Source: Pedobacter sp. Hv1
Lineage (GTDB): Bacteria; Bacteroidota; Bacteroidia; Sphingobacteriales; Sphingobacteriaceae
Reading direction: 5' to 3'
Assembly: GCF_001412215.1 (NCBI RefSeq)
Contig: NZ_LLWP01000001.1
Coordinates: 62,001-126,000, forward strand
Length of the DNA: 64,000 nucleotides
The notes beneath the pieces were generated by a model that saw nothing but the letters and a program-made list of their open reading frames with translations, was not told where the DNA came from and did not search any database. This document shows, one piece after another, positions 16,212 to 24,317 of this stretch (the first letter of the stretch is position 1; each line of letters begins with the position of its first letter). A program made the translations under genes and the position numbers.

Positions 16212-17117
16212 ATGCAGCAGCTCCATATTTTTAATAAGCCAATGATTCTTGGTGTTCCAAACATTGGCATTCTTCAGGACGAAATACAGCAAAGTTTCGA
16301 AATTTTGAAGAAAGCAATGTTTATGGCTGATCCATATGCTGTATGTGTCTTGGTTACTGGTGGTGATGATAGTTTGACGGCTTTAAAGATTGCAATGATG
16401 TTTGGTGTTAAAATTGACTATATCATTCATGGAGTTACTGGAACCGGCTTAAAGGATGTTAGATTGTTTGTCAATTCATTATCAGATAAACATAAAATAA
16501 AACTACTTACTGCGGACGCTGGTAGTGCTTTTGAAGACTATGTAAATCGAAAGGGCTTTTTTGGGGTTGGTCATTCTGCCCATTCCTTTAGTTACCATAT
16601 CCTCAAAACAAATCCTTTCGATAGAACAATATCGAAATACATACGTAAGGGGGTTTCAAGAAGGAATATCATTTTGATTAATGGCGTTCGTGTAGAAGAA
16701 AGTGAAAACCGTGCTGATAATTATGGAGATAACCCATTTAGATGGCAAGGAAGAAACCTTTGGGTAAATATTGCACATTGGTTTACAAAGAAACAATGCT
16801 TGGAACTACTATCATCTGAAAATGAGCAAAGAAGTCCAGTATCAATTGCATTAGGAAGGTCCGGTGAATGTAATTGCGGAACAATGCAGAATGAAGCCAG
16901 TAGAATTGCTTGTTCTGAATATGATCCTGAATGGGGGTTGTGGATGAAAAACCTAAGAAAGCATATTGTTCAAAAATTTGGTTTTGACATACACCAAAAC
17001 CCTAATAAGAAAACTATTGCTGCTATCAATAAAGCATCAGAAAAAATTAATGAATTTATGCCTATGTGTGTTGGCTGTAAAGCCAACGCTAGGGCGGGTA
17101 ATATGTTTGAAATATGA
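16212..17117 (+). CDS. PAPS-reductase/DndC-like PP-loop ATPase
   Basis: 301 aa. The PP-loop reads TGGDDS (49-54) where the family consensus is SGGKDS. Cysteines cluster in the C-terminal half (GECNCG, RIACSEYDPEW, MCVGCKAN) and could hold an iron-sulphur cluster or zinc. Members either reduce PAPS or act in nucleic-acid modification (DndC, thiouridine enzymes). Overlap (ATGA) with a cytosine methyltransferase favours a DNA-modification role, but a full dnd set is absent. Confidence 0.8.
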   Translation: MQQLHIFNKPMILGVPNIGILQDEIQQSFEILKKAMFMADPYAVCVLVTGGDDSLTALKIAMMFGVKIDYIIHGVTGTGLKDVRLFVNSLSDKHKIKLLTADAGSAFEDYVNRKGFFGVGHSAHSFSYHILKTNPFDRTISKYIRKGVSRRNIILINGVRVEESENRADNYGDNPFRWQGRNLWVNIAHWFTKKQCLELLSSENEQRSPVSIALGRSGECNCGTMQNEASRIACSEYDPEWGLWMKNLRKHIVQKFGFDIHQNPNKKTIAAINKASEKINEFMPMCVGCKANARAGNMFEI

Positions 17118-18589
17118 AAATAGCAACGGTATGTAGCGGTATAGGAAGTCCGGAACAGGCACTAAGGAATTTAGGTATTGAACATGAAGTTGTTTTTGCT
17201 TGTGAGATTGATAAATATGCAAGACAAACATATTTAGCCAACTTTCAACCTAATCATATGTATCAGGATATGACAAAAGAAGAATGGGATTTACCTGAGC
17301 AATATGCAGACTTGTTTATTGGCGGTATACCATGCCAGGCATTCAGTTTAGCGGGTAAAAGACTTGGTGAACTTGATAAACGTGGATTGCTGTTCTATGA
17401 TTTCTACAGATACGTTAAAAACCAACGACCAAAGGTTTTCATTATAGAAAATGTTAAGGGTCTATTAAGTGATGCCAATGGACGTACCTTCCATAATTGG
17501 TGCCAATTATTAGGCGAACGAACGAACGGTGTAGAACATATGTTTCCTCATCAAGATAGTCTACGTTACAATTTATATTACAAAGTATTAAACTCAAAAA
17601 ACTTTGGAGTCCCACAAAATAGGGAACGTGTATTTCTGGTCGGAATACGCAGAGATATTGAATTCGGTTTTAAATTTCCGAAAGGATGGAAATTAAATAA
17701 ACGTTTAAAGGATGTACTAGAATCAAATGTTGATGAAAAGTACTACTTAAGTAACGAGGCTATTTCAAGGTTAACTAATGATGGAATTGGACATCATTCT
17801 ACAATAAAGAATGAAAATGATATTGCTACCACTCTTCTAGCTTCCGACTATAAAATTGCTCGTGGAATGAACATACTTTCAATTACAGAAGCAACAAACC
17901 TTCAGGGCAAAGAAATTTCAAATACCATTAGGCATGGCGGTAGAGGTAGTTTTGATTTAAAGCATAACTGGGATACTGTTATGGTTGAAGAAGCGACCAA
18001 AAAATGGTTCGACATCGCAAAGCCTGGCGACAGCATCAACTACTCCAACTCAAATACTCGTCGAGGAAGGGTTGGTAAAGGCATTGCAAATACACTAGAT
18101 ACTGGTTGTAATCAAGCAGTAATTGAAAAATCCAATAACTTAATTCTCTTAGGAGGAATTAAGGCTGGTAAGTTACTTGAAGGTGGTACTGTTACAGATT
18201 ATTGTCAAGGTGCTAGAATATATGATATTAATGGTTTATCATGCACAATTAGCTCGTCTGGAGGTGGTCTGGGTGGAAAGTCAGGGCTATATTCGACAAC
18301 TGAGGATTGGTGTAAAGGTGGATTACAAGACCACCAGAAACTAAGAACTGACGGAATATGCCCAACAATCACTTCTGCGATGGGAATGGGTGGAGGTCAA
18401 ACCCCAATAGTAGGTACAAATTCAAGGATTAGGAAACTGACACCATTGGAATGTTTTAGGTTACAAGATTTTCCAGATAGCTTCATTAAGCCAGTAAGTG
18501 ATACGCAGTTATACAAGCAATCAGGAAATAGCATTACTGTAGCAGTTATACAAGCAATCGAAGAAGTTCTATTACCAATTTTCATATAA
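17114..18589 (+). CDS. DNA (cytosine-5) methyltransferase
   Basis: 491 aa with the ordered C5-methylase motifs: I (CSGIGSPEQAL, 7-17), IV with the catalytic Cys (PCQ, 73-75), VI (ENV, 112-114), VIII (QNRERVFLVG), a long target-recognition region rich in Gly/Thr, and IX-X (LTPLECFRLQDFPDSF, SGNSITVAV). No restriction enzyme gene is adjacent, so it is an orphan, probably protecting phage DNA or marking it for packaging or regulation. Confidence 0.93.
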   Translation: MKIATVCSGIGSPEQALRNLGIEHEVVFACEIDKYARQTYLANFQPNHMYQDMTKEEWDLPEQYADLFIGGIPCQAFSLAGKRLGELDKRGLLFYDFYRYVKNQRPKVFIIENVKGLLSDANGRTFHNWCQLLGERTNGVEHMFPHQDSLRYNLYYKVLNSKNFGVPQNRERVFLVGIRRDIEFGFKFPKGWKLNKRLKDVLESNVDEKYYLSNEAISRLTNDGIGHHSTIKNENDIATTLLASDYKIARGMNILSITEATNLQGKEISNTIRHGGRGSFDLKHNWDTVMVEEATKKWFDIAKPGDSINYSNSNTRRGRVGKGIANTLDTGCNQAVIEKSNNLILLGGIKAGKLLEGGTVTDYCQGARIYDINGLSCTISSSGGGLGGKSGLYSTTEDWCKGGLQDHQKLRTDGICPTITSAMGMGGGQTPIVGTNSRIRKLTPLECFRLQDFPDSFIKPVSDTQLYKQSGNSITVAVIQAIEEVLLPIFI

Positions 18590-18608
18590 CCAAAAATTAG
18601 CATTTAGG

Positions 18609-19487
18609 ATGGCTAGACCAAAGAAAGATAATGCAGACTATTTCAGCCATGACAAGGACATGCGCAACGATCCTAAAATAAGGGCGCTACGCAAGAAATT
18701 CAAAAATGGGTACTCTGTGTTCAATATGTTGTTAGAAGTTCTTACCGGCTCTGATTTCTTCTTTATCGAAATAAATGAAATGGAGATAGAACTGTTGGCT
18801 GGAGACTTCGACGAAGAAGCGGAAATTTTAACACAAATAATCGACTATTGTGTAAAGGTAAAACTACTTTTCAGAGAAGAAAACCAGATCTATAGCTGCG
18901 GATTAAAAAAGCGTTTACAGCCAGTTATCGATAATAGAAATGCAGTAAAACAGAGATTTCTTGACAAGAAACTAAAACAAGAAGTAGTTTCTAAGACTCC
19001 AAGTACACAAAGTAAAGTAAAGTATAGTAAAGTAAAAGAAAGTATAGATAATAATAGTAATTATTATCCTACTACTCCGGAAGTCGTAGCCGAAGTAGAA
19101 GTAATTAATTCAATAAAAATTGAAAAAAAAATCTCTGAAGAAAAACAACATGAATTGCCGATTGATTTTGTGTTGGATGAAGAAGAATTTGTTGCGGCCG
19201 AAAAATTTTTGAAAGGTCACTCAATCTTTAATCTGGTGCAGATGCAGCACGGCACTGACCCTACTACAACTTTAACTTACTTCAGGGTTTTCTATGAGCA
19301 GAAAAAAGCTTTTGGTGAATTAAAAAATAAACAGCCTGTTGATGTTCTAAAACATTTCTACCAGTGGATACCAAAATACAAAAGAGTTTTAACCGATAAG
19401 AACCAAATAAATGAACAATTCCAAAGAAGTACAGCCTTTAAATCAACTAATACCGTCCAACCAGCAAAAGCTTTTGGCAAACTATGA
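18609..19487 (+). CDS. Phage replication protein with DUF4373 (Lin1244-like) N-terminus
   Basis: 292 aa. The first 110 residues (YFSHDKDMRNDPKIRALRKKF and following) match the DUF4373 domain of phage replication initiators. The middle is low-complexity (KVKYSKVKESIDNNSNYY) and the C-terminus DnaD-like (YQWIPKYKR). It lies directly before a helicase-loader gene, the usual phage initiator/loader pair. Confidence 0.82.
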   Translation: MARPKKDNADYFSHDKDMRNDPKIRALRKKFKNGYSVFNMLLEVLTGSDFFFIEINEMEIELLAGDFDEEAEILTQIIDYCVKVKLLFREENQIYSCGLKKRLQPVIDNRNAVKQRFLDKKLKQEVVSKTPSTQSKVKYSKVKESIDNNSNYYPTTPEVVAEVEVINSIKIEKKISEEKQHELPIDFVLDEEEFVAAEKFLKGHSIFNLVQMQHGTDPTTTLTYFRVFYEQKKAFGELKNKQPVDVLKHFYQWIPKYKRVLTDKNQINEQFQRSTAFKSTNTVQPAKAFGKL

Positions 19488-20205
19488 CCACATAGAGCTG
19501 ACACACGATGAGATTGATGCAGCATTGCACTATGCCAAAGGTCAGAAGGATGCAAAGTTGAAAATGGAAGCATACAAGCGGAAACTTTTCGAACAACCAA
19601 AATACGAGGTATTGGACTATGAAGCTTTGAGGTCGATGATCATAACCAACAATCCCGGCTTTATCATCGATAATAACAACAAAGAGATATTTGAGCTGCT
19701 TTGCCAATACTTCAGTAATGATCCAGGTTTCGAACTCGATGGACGTTATTCACTAAAGAAAGGGATTTTGTTATTCGGACCTGTTGGCTGCGGAAAGACC
19801 TTCCTAATGCGATTGTTTGGTGTTAACTCATTTCGTCCTTACTCATTGATTTCGTGTAGAAGTATTGCGGACCAGTACAGTAAAATCGGATCTGATTCTC
19901 TTATCGCTTCATCTGAGAAACAACTTGTGTACAAGCACCAGTATTACGGCCATGAGAGTATTGGAAGATGCTATGATGATCTAGGTACCGAAGAGCTTAA
20001 AAAGAACTATGGCAACGAGGTGAATGTAATGCAAGATATCATCTACAAGGTATACGACAACATGCTCATCGGTCATTTCCATATCACTACCAACTTAAAC
20101 AGTGAAGAAATCGAAAACAATTACGGAACTAGGATCAGGTCAAGAATGCGTGAAATGTTCAACCTTCTTGATTTCGATGTCAATGCTCCAGATAGAAGAG
20201 TATAA
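19411..20205 (+). CDS. DnaC/IstB-like helicase loader ATPase
   Basis: 264 aa AAA+ protein with Walker A GPVGCGKT (123-130), Walker B-like RCYDDLG and a sensor NLNSEEIENNYG with arginine finger region RIRSRMREM. It would load the host DnaB helicase at the phage origin. The start overlaps the upstream gene by 77 bp in another frame; both readings look protein-like across the overlap, so the overlap is accepted. Confidence 0.88.
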   Translation: MNNSKEVQPLNQLIPSNQQKLLANYDHIELTHDEIDAALHYAKGQKDAKLKMEAYKRKLFEQPKYEVLDYEALRSMIITNNPGFIIDNNNKEIFELLCQYFSNDPGFELDGRYSLKKGILLFGPVGCGKTFLMRLFGVNSFRPYSLISCRSIADQYSKIGSDSLIASSEKQLVYKHQYYGHESIGRCYDDLGTEELKKNYGNEVNVMQDIIYKVYDNMLIGHFHITTNLNSEEIENNYGTRIRSRMREMFNLLDFDVNAPDRRV

Positions 20206-20318
20206 TGGAACTTCCTTTAACATTTATTGCAGGGTTTGTAATACTTATCCTGTTAGATATAAAATCAAATAGTAGAATTAAACTTAAAAATCAAAATGGA
20301 AAACCTAGAAGTAAGTAA
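20205..20318 (+). CDS. 37-aa single-helix membrane peptide
   Basis: Begins MELPLTFIAGFVILILLDI. Its ATG overlaps the stop of the loader gene (TAATG) and its end overlaps the first DGR target gene by 23 bp. One hydrophobic helix then a basic tail. Unknown role. Confidence 0.45.
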   Translation: MELPLTFIAGFVILILLDIKSNSRIKLKNQNGKPRSK

Positions 20319-20811
20319 GGACCAGATACGTAAAGATTACGAAGCTGGTGATGCTAAGACCAAAGCTATTTTAGTAAAAATATTCGGTCAGTCAACATTT
20401 GACAAAAACATCATGGAAAAAGTATTCAGCATGGAAACCGCTTTAGAATACAATGGTGAAACTATGGAACAATTTATTGAACGGACTAAAGACATGGATC
20501 CTTTCGATTGGGCTATAGCTTGTCAAAGAGCATTTGCCTTTGCAATGAATGAACATGTCCATTTAACAACAGAAGATACTTGGTACTATCCATACTATAG
20601 ACGTTCGGGCTTTCGCTTTTCGTTCAGCGTTTGGACGGTTTCGCACTCGCGTACGGGTGCGTACGTCGGTTCCCGCCTTTGCGTTAACAGTTCAGAAAAA
20701 GCGGTACACATGGATAAATGTATCGGCCATATCATAAAAGTTTTGCTAAGTGGCGAGCATACACCTGAAACATTATTACTACAACACCCTTCAAAATCAA
20801 TTAAATCTTAA
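20296..20811 (+). CDS. DGR variable protein 1
   Basis: 171 aa. Residues 103-129 are encoded by variable repeat 1; the hypervariable codons alternate with conserved ones (115, 117, 119, 121, 123), a pattern expected for one face of a beta strand. The GFRFSFSVW and YVGSRLC stretches are shared with the second target. The variable stretch is internal: about 42 residues follow it. N-terminal 95 residues are helical and not recognised. No signal peptide or tail-fibre features, so it probably acts inside the cell or as a small binding module. It starts inside the end of a 37-codon frame. Confidence 0.85.
   Translation: MENLEVSKDQIRKDYEAGDAKTKAILVKIFGQSTFDKNIMEKVFSMETALEYNGETMEQFIERTKDMDPFDWAIACQRAFAFAMNEHVHLTTEDTWYYPYYRRSGFRFSFSVWTVSHSRTGAYVGSRLCVNSSEKAVHMDKCIGHIIKVLLSGEHTPETLLLQHPSKSIKS
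20604..20682 (+). repeat. DGR variable repeat 1 (VR1)
   Basis: 79-nt alignment with the template repeat at 21256-21334, no gaps. 16 of 21 template adenines are changed here (to G, C or T); none of the 58 other positions differs. This is the signature of adenine-directed mutagenic retrohoming. Confidence 0.95.
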
Positions 20812-20817
20812 ATAAAA

Positions 20818-21225
20818 ATGAATTACGAAAACCTTACAACAGACGAGCTTGTATTTAAACACCTCGGAATTGACATCAAATGCTTAGAAGCATTTGATCT
20901 TTTACCTGCTGCGGACCAAAAACCAATGAAGCACTTATTCATCATGGAAAAAGCTATAGAAGCAATCAATGGTCCAGATTTCAAAGTTGATATTTTCAAT
21001 ACAAACCAACTTAAAACTTATCTATGGCCAGATGTGGTTAAAGATGATAGTAGAACTTCGGGCTTTGGCTTTTCGTACCTCGGTTGGACGCTTTCGCGCT
21101 CGTTTACGCTTGCGTACGTCGGTTCCCGCCGTTTGTTTGAGAATAGAGATAAAGCAAGGCATTTTTGGAAATACTTCTCTCATCATTTTGAAGGGTATGT
21201 AGTACCTGGCAACATAAAAGAATAA
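20818..21225 (+). CDS. DGR variable protein 2
   Basis: 135 aa, 6 bp after the first target gene. The variable stretch is residues 80-105 (SGFGFSYLGW...YVGSRR); the N-terminus differs from that of protein 1 but the part after the variable repeat is of similar length and character. Two tandem targets feeding from one template imply parallel diversification of related small binders. Confidence 0.85.
   Translation: MNYENLTTDELVFKHLGIDIKCLEAFDLLPAADQKPMKHLFIMEKAIEAINGPDFKVDIFNTNQLKTYLWPDVVKDDSRTSGFGFSYLGWTLSRSFTLAYVGSRRLFENRDKARHFWKYFSHHFEGYVVPGNIKE
21057..21130 (+). repeat. DGR variable repeat 2 (VR2)
   Basis: 74 nt aligned to template 21256-21329 without gaps. 16 of 20 template adenines are substituted and none of the 54 other positions differs. 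Homology ends after CCCGCC, a little earlier than in VR1. Confidence 0.95.
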
Positions 21226-21255
21226 TAAAAAATTAGGGTGGTGTACTGTTATGGT

Positions 21256-21334
21256 TTCAGGCTTTAGCTTTTCGTACAACGATTGGACGAATTCGAACTC
21301 GAATACGAATGCGAACGTCAGTTCCCACCTATGC
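21256..21334 (+). repeat. DGR template repeat (TR)
   Basis: Non-coding, between the second target gene and the reverse transcriptase. Its reading phase matches the targets and it is built of AAY codons alternating with TCG/ACG/GCG, which maximises amino-acid change under A-mutagenesis without giving stop codons. A small hairpin (TTGCC/GGCAA, 21359-21373) follows. The remainder of 21226-21447 should form the rest of the template RNA. Confidence 0.95.
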
Positions 21335-21447
21335 AGACAATAATAAGCAGTACAGACCTTGCCAACATGGCAAAAAATTGAGAATAAAACAAAAGGGCGT
21401 TGGTATCCTGAATTCCAGTAGAGAAAACGACCATTTAAAGCAAAGGC

Positions 21448-22527
21448 ATGAAGAGGATCAACCACCTATTTGAAAAAATTACCAGTATAGAAAATCTGAA
21501 GAGAGCAGATTTAATTGCCAGGCGTGGAAAGAGCAAGCAATATGGTGTAAGGCATCATTTAAAAAATGAAACCGAGAATATTCAAAAACTGCATAGCTCA
21601 TTGGTAAACAAAACTTATAGAACATCTGAATATACAACGTTTCAGGTGTACGAACCAAAAGAAAGAACAGTATACAGATTACCTTATGCTCCAGATAGAA
21701 TATTGCACCATGCGATAATGACCGAAATGGAGCCAAGGTTTGTTTCATGGTTTACAGCGGACACCTATAGTTGCATAAAGGGCCGTGGTATACATGGTGC
21801 ATTCCGAGCTGTGAAAAAAGGATTGCAAGATAAAGAAGGTACAACTTATTGCTTAAAACTTGATATCACAAAGTTCTACCCTAGTGTAGCTCATGATGTA
21901 CTTAAGATGCAGTTAAGGCGAAAACTCAAAGACCAAAACCTGTTGTGGCTTTTGGATGAGATCATCGATAGTGCACCTGGCCTACCAATTGGGAATTACC
22001 TGAGCCAATATCTTGCGAACTATTATTTAACTGGATTTGACCACTGGTTGAAACAAGAGATTGGAGTAAAATATTATTATCGTTATGCAGATGATATCGT
22101 AATCCTTTCAAACAATAAACAATGGTTGCATAAGGTACTTGCAGCGATTAAGAATTATCTAAACATTAACCTCAAACTAAAAGTAAAACAGAACTACCAA
22201 ATCTTTCCGGTTGCAAACAGGGGTATTGATTTCGTTGGCTATGTGTTCTATCATAATAAAATACTCCTACGTCCTAGCATTAAAAGGAATTTTGGAAGGA
22301 TGATATCAAGGAGAAGTAATAGGGCGTCCATAGCCTCCTATATGGGGTGGACAAAGCACGGAAATTGTAGGAACCTGGAAAGGAAACTATTGAATGGAAA
22401 TAAAAGAATTCAGCCAATTAGGAATAAAACCAACAGCTCTAAGCTTAGTTGGAAAAAGCGTACAGATCGAAACCATATTAGATCAACCAGTAATAATCCA
22501 CGACTATGCGCTGCGGCCATCAACTAA
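21448..22527 (+). CDS. DGR reverse transcriptase
   Basis: 359 aa. Motif A is LKLDITKFYPS (Asp139), the DGR-type motif 4 is IGNYLSQ (181-187, SQ where retron and group II enzymes have QG) and the catalytic box is YADD (213-216), followed by VGYVF. It copies the template RNA with errors at adenines and the cDNA replaces the variable repeats. The last 45 residues overlap the next gene in another frame and look less conserved, so the functional end may be near the KHGNCRNLERKL stretch. Confidence 0.95.
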   Translation: MKRINHLFEKITSIENLKRADLIARRGKSKQYGVRHHLKNETENIQKLHSSLVNKTYRTSEYTTFQVYEPKERTVYRLPYAPDRILHHAIMTEMEPRFVSWFTADTYSCIKGRGIHGAFRAVKKGLQDKEGTTYCLKLDITKFYPSVAHDVLKMQLRRKLKDQNLLWLLDEIIDSAPGLPIGNYLSQYLANYYLTGFDHWLKQEIGVKYYYRYADDIVILSNNKQWLHKVLAAIKNYLNINLKLKVKQNYQIFPVANRGIDFVGYVFYHNKILLRPSIKRNFGRMISRRSNRASIASYMGWTKHGNCRNLERKLLNGNKRIQPIRNKTNSSKLSWKKRTDRNHIRSTSNNPRLCAAAIN

Positions 22528-22696
22528 AAGAGTTGGAACAACCTGCATACATGTGCAGATAGAATTTGACAATGAAATGCGTGTATTGTTCAGTGGTGGC
22601 GAATTATTGAACGATATGATATTGAAAATAGGCAGGGAAAATTGTCCTGTAAGAACAACGATTAAAAAAGTAAACAGACATTACGAATTATCATAA
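22394..22696 (+). CDS. Small protein overlapping the DGR reverse transcriptase
   Basis: 100 aa starting MEIKEFSQLGIKPTAL, overlapping the RT gene by 134 bp. Beta-rich pattern (VIIHDYALRPSTKR, CIHVQIEFD, RVLFSGGELL) suggests an OB-like or similar small fold that could bind nucleic acid. It does not look like the helical-bundle Avd accessory of the Bordetella phage DGR. Position makes it the best candidate for an alternative accessory factor; that is inference. Confidence 0.7.
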   Translation: MEIKEFSQLGIKPTALSLVGKSVQIETILDQPVIIHDYALRPSTKRVGTTCIHVQIEFDNEMRVLFSGGELLNDMILKIGRENCPVRTTIKKVNRHYELS

Positions 22697-22704
22697 AATT
22701 TAAC

Positions 22705-22929
22705 ATGACATTTTACATCTATATAGCATTTTATTTGATCGGTATACTCTTATTCCTATTTACCGATAAGGTTGATGATGATAATGAAGAATTCAATCAT
22801 TTAAAATCAAATTACCCTATGTGGGCAATTGGTCTTGCGTTACTAATAATGAATATTCCATTGATAATAACAGTCTCAGCCACATGGTTTCACATTAGAG
22901 AAATATTCAATCTAAATGACGATAAATAA
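22705..22929 (+). CDS. Two-helix membrane protein
   Basis: 74 aa with hydrophobic segments at about 3-19 and 41-61 and a charged loop (DKVDDDNEEFNHLK). Follows the DGR accessory gene by 8 bp. Unknown function. A hairpin GGTTACCCGTAA-like stretch lies after it at about 22937. Confidence 0.6.
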   Translation: MTFYIYIAFYLIGILLFLFTDKVDDDNEEFNHLKSNYPMWAIGLALLIMNIPLIITVSATWFHIREIFNLNDDK

Positions 22930-23016
22930 GAGGCTTACGGTTACCCGTAAAGTAATGGTTTTTGATCCAGGTACTTTTGGTTAAACAATCATTATTAACA
23001 TTTAAAAAAAGACATT

Positions 23017-23505
23017 ATGAAATTCAATTCAGTAAAACTAGCAGAGGACCTAAGATACGAAAGAGTTGTTAAACAAGGTATTTCAGTACCAAAAGCAGCT
23101 GCGGCAGTAGGCATAACAAACTCGGTGTACACGAGGGCAGAAAAAGATTGGGGCATGGATATCCTAGTATTCACAAAGCTTGTTACCTGGCTAGGTAAGG
23201 CACCACAGGAATATTTTGTCCCAAATAAATTACCGTTCGCCATACCTCTAACAGAGAAATTGCTCGAACTGAACGGATTAACAAGGGAGGAAACAGGAGG
23301 CAGCATAAATATGCACCTGACAATAGTAAATGGTTTTTCAAATATTGCAATCAACATGAATGATTTCAGTTTTGCAATTTATGACACGAAAGAAAATTAC
23401 GACAAGGGAGCGCATCCGGCTTTTGATGGCAAGATTAGGACGATTAAAGACCTCGAGCAAATCCTATTAGATTTAACAGGAGAACTTAAACAATTCAAAA
23501 TTTAG
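23017..23505 (+). CDS. HTH-domain protein
   Basis: 162 aa. The N-terminal 65 residues look like an XRE-type helix-turn-helix (VPKAAAAVGITNSVYTRAEK). The C-terminal half (MHLTIVNGFSNIAINMNDFSF) is beta-like and unassigned. A third phage regulator, possibly governing the block of small genes that follows. Confidence 0.65.
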   Translation: MKFNSVKLAEDLRYERVVKQGISVPKAAAAVGITNSVYTRAEKDWGMDILVFTKLVTWLGKAPQEYFVPNKLPFAIPLTEKLLELNGLTREETGGSINMHLTIVNGFSNIAINMNDFSFAIYDTKENYDKGAHPAFDGKIRTIKDLEQILLDLTGELKQFKI

Positions 23506-23510
23506 AAGTG

Positions 23511-23564
23511 ACCACCCTCACCATCTGGCCCGACACCTTTAATTAGGTTCGGGCTTGGGGTGGT
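23511..23564 (+). promoter_or_regulatory. Two-tier leader hairpin before the exported-peptide gene
   Basis: Outer arms ACCACCC (23511-23517) and GGGTGGT (23558-23564) enclose an inner stem GCCCGA (23528-23533) / TCGGGC (23549-23554) extended by ACCT/AGGT. The 3' arm ends two bases before the ATG at 23567, so folding would cover the translation start. A translational control element is likely. Confidence 0.5.
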
Positions 23565-23566
23565 AA

Positions 23567-23833
23567 ATGAAAAAACTATTGATAGGCGTAATTGCCTTTG
23601 CTCTCATTCTAGGAATGACGGGCAAAATTGTTAAGGCTGAAGAAGAAGGTAGTGGTCCGGCGCCTGGCGGCGTTGTAATTGGGGAAAATCCTTTTGGATG
23701 GCCTCATGTACATTCTAAAATACCTAGAAATAGTTCACATAATCCTGTAATTGGACAGAGGGCCAATGGTCAGCTAGGCTATATCTGTTCTGGCAATGCC
23801 TACTCATGGAACCAATGTACATTTTTTGATTAA
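23567..23833 (+). CDS. Small exported protein (possible lysogenic-conversion gene)
   Basis: 88 aa with an N-terminal signal peptide (MKKLLIGVIAFALILGMTG, cleavage likely near VKAEEE) and a mature part rich in Gly/Pro/His with two cysteines (YICSGNAYSWNQC). No family recognised. Hairpins on both sides isolate it as a separate unit, as is usual for moron genes. Confidence 0.65.
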   Translation: MKKLLIGVIAFALILGMTGKIVKAEEEGSGPAPGGVVIGENPFGWPHVHSKIPRNSSHNPVIGQRANGQLGYICSGNAYSWNQCTFFD

Positions 23834-23842
23834 CTATAATCA

Positions 23843-23879
23843 ACCGCCCTGCGAGTTTCGATTTGCGGGGCTTTGTGGT
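23843..23879 (+). promoter_or_regulatory. Hairpin after the exported-peptide gene
   Basis: ACC-GCCCTGC pairs with GCGGGGC and a distal GGT around a T-rich loop; general plan like the hairpin before the gene. No long T-run follows, so termination is doubtful. Confidence 0.4.
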
Positions 23880-23902
23880 AAGAAAACTTAAACAGGATTA
23901 GC

Positions 23903-24250
23903 ATGGAGAAGAAAGAGTACATATTGTGTGCATCAATTCATTTTGATGATGGTAAAAAACACAACCATCAGCCTAAAAATATTGAAACTGGATTTGTAGT
24001 AAGCGGTAGGAGACACCACAACTGCTACACGACATTACAGGCTATTGGCTATACTTTAGGAATAAATGAAGATGTTATGATTAAACAGTTAATTGATAGG
24101 CAACAAAGAGACGGACAGGGCTTTTTAACTAATTTGGATAGGCATGTTGATAGAAGCGAAGGATACTTAATTGCTAAATCAGCAGGTCAACTAATTCATA
24201 ACATGCATGATGAAAGTAATCCAATTCTAATAAGTGAAGATTTATATTAA
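23903..24250 (+). CDS. Conserved phage protein of unknown function
   Basis: 115 aa. Sequence KKHNHQPKNIETGFVVSGRRHHNCY and the end ILISEDLY match a family common in Bacteroidetes and Firmicutes phages that has no known function. Several His/Cys residues (H, H, C, HD-like DRHVDR) could bind metal. Confidence 0.8.
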   Translation: MEKKEYILCASIHFDDGKKHNHQPKNIETGFVVSGRRHHNCYTTLQAIGYTLGINEDVMIKQLIDRQQRDGQGFLTNLDRHVDRSEGYLIAKSAGQLIHNMHDESNPILISEDLY

Positions 24251-24317
24251 CCACCCCAACGGGATAAACAAATAGATGATTAAACGCCTTGGTCGGCTTT
24301 GTAAAAACCATACTAAC

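Noticed and set aside
20296..22929. Avd-type DGR accessory gene
   Set aside because: No helical-bundle protein of about 120 aa lies beside the RT; neighbours do not look like Avd.
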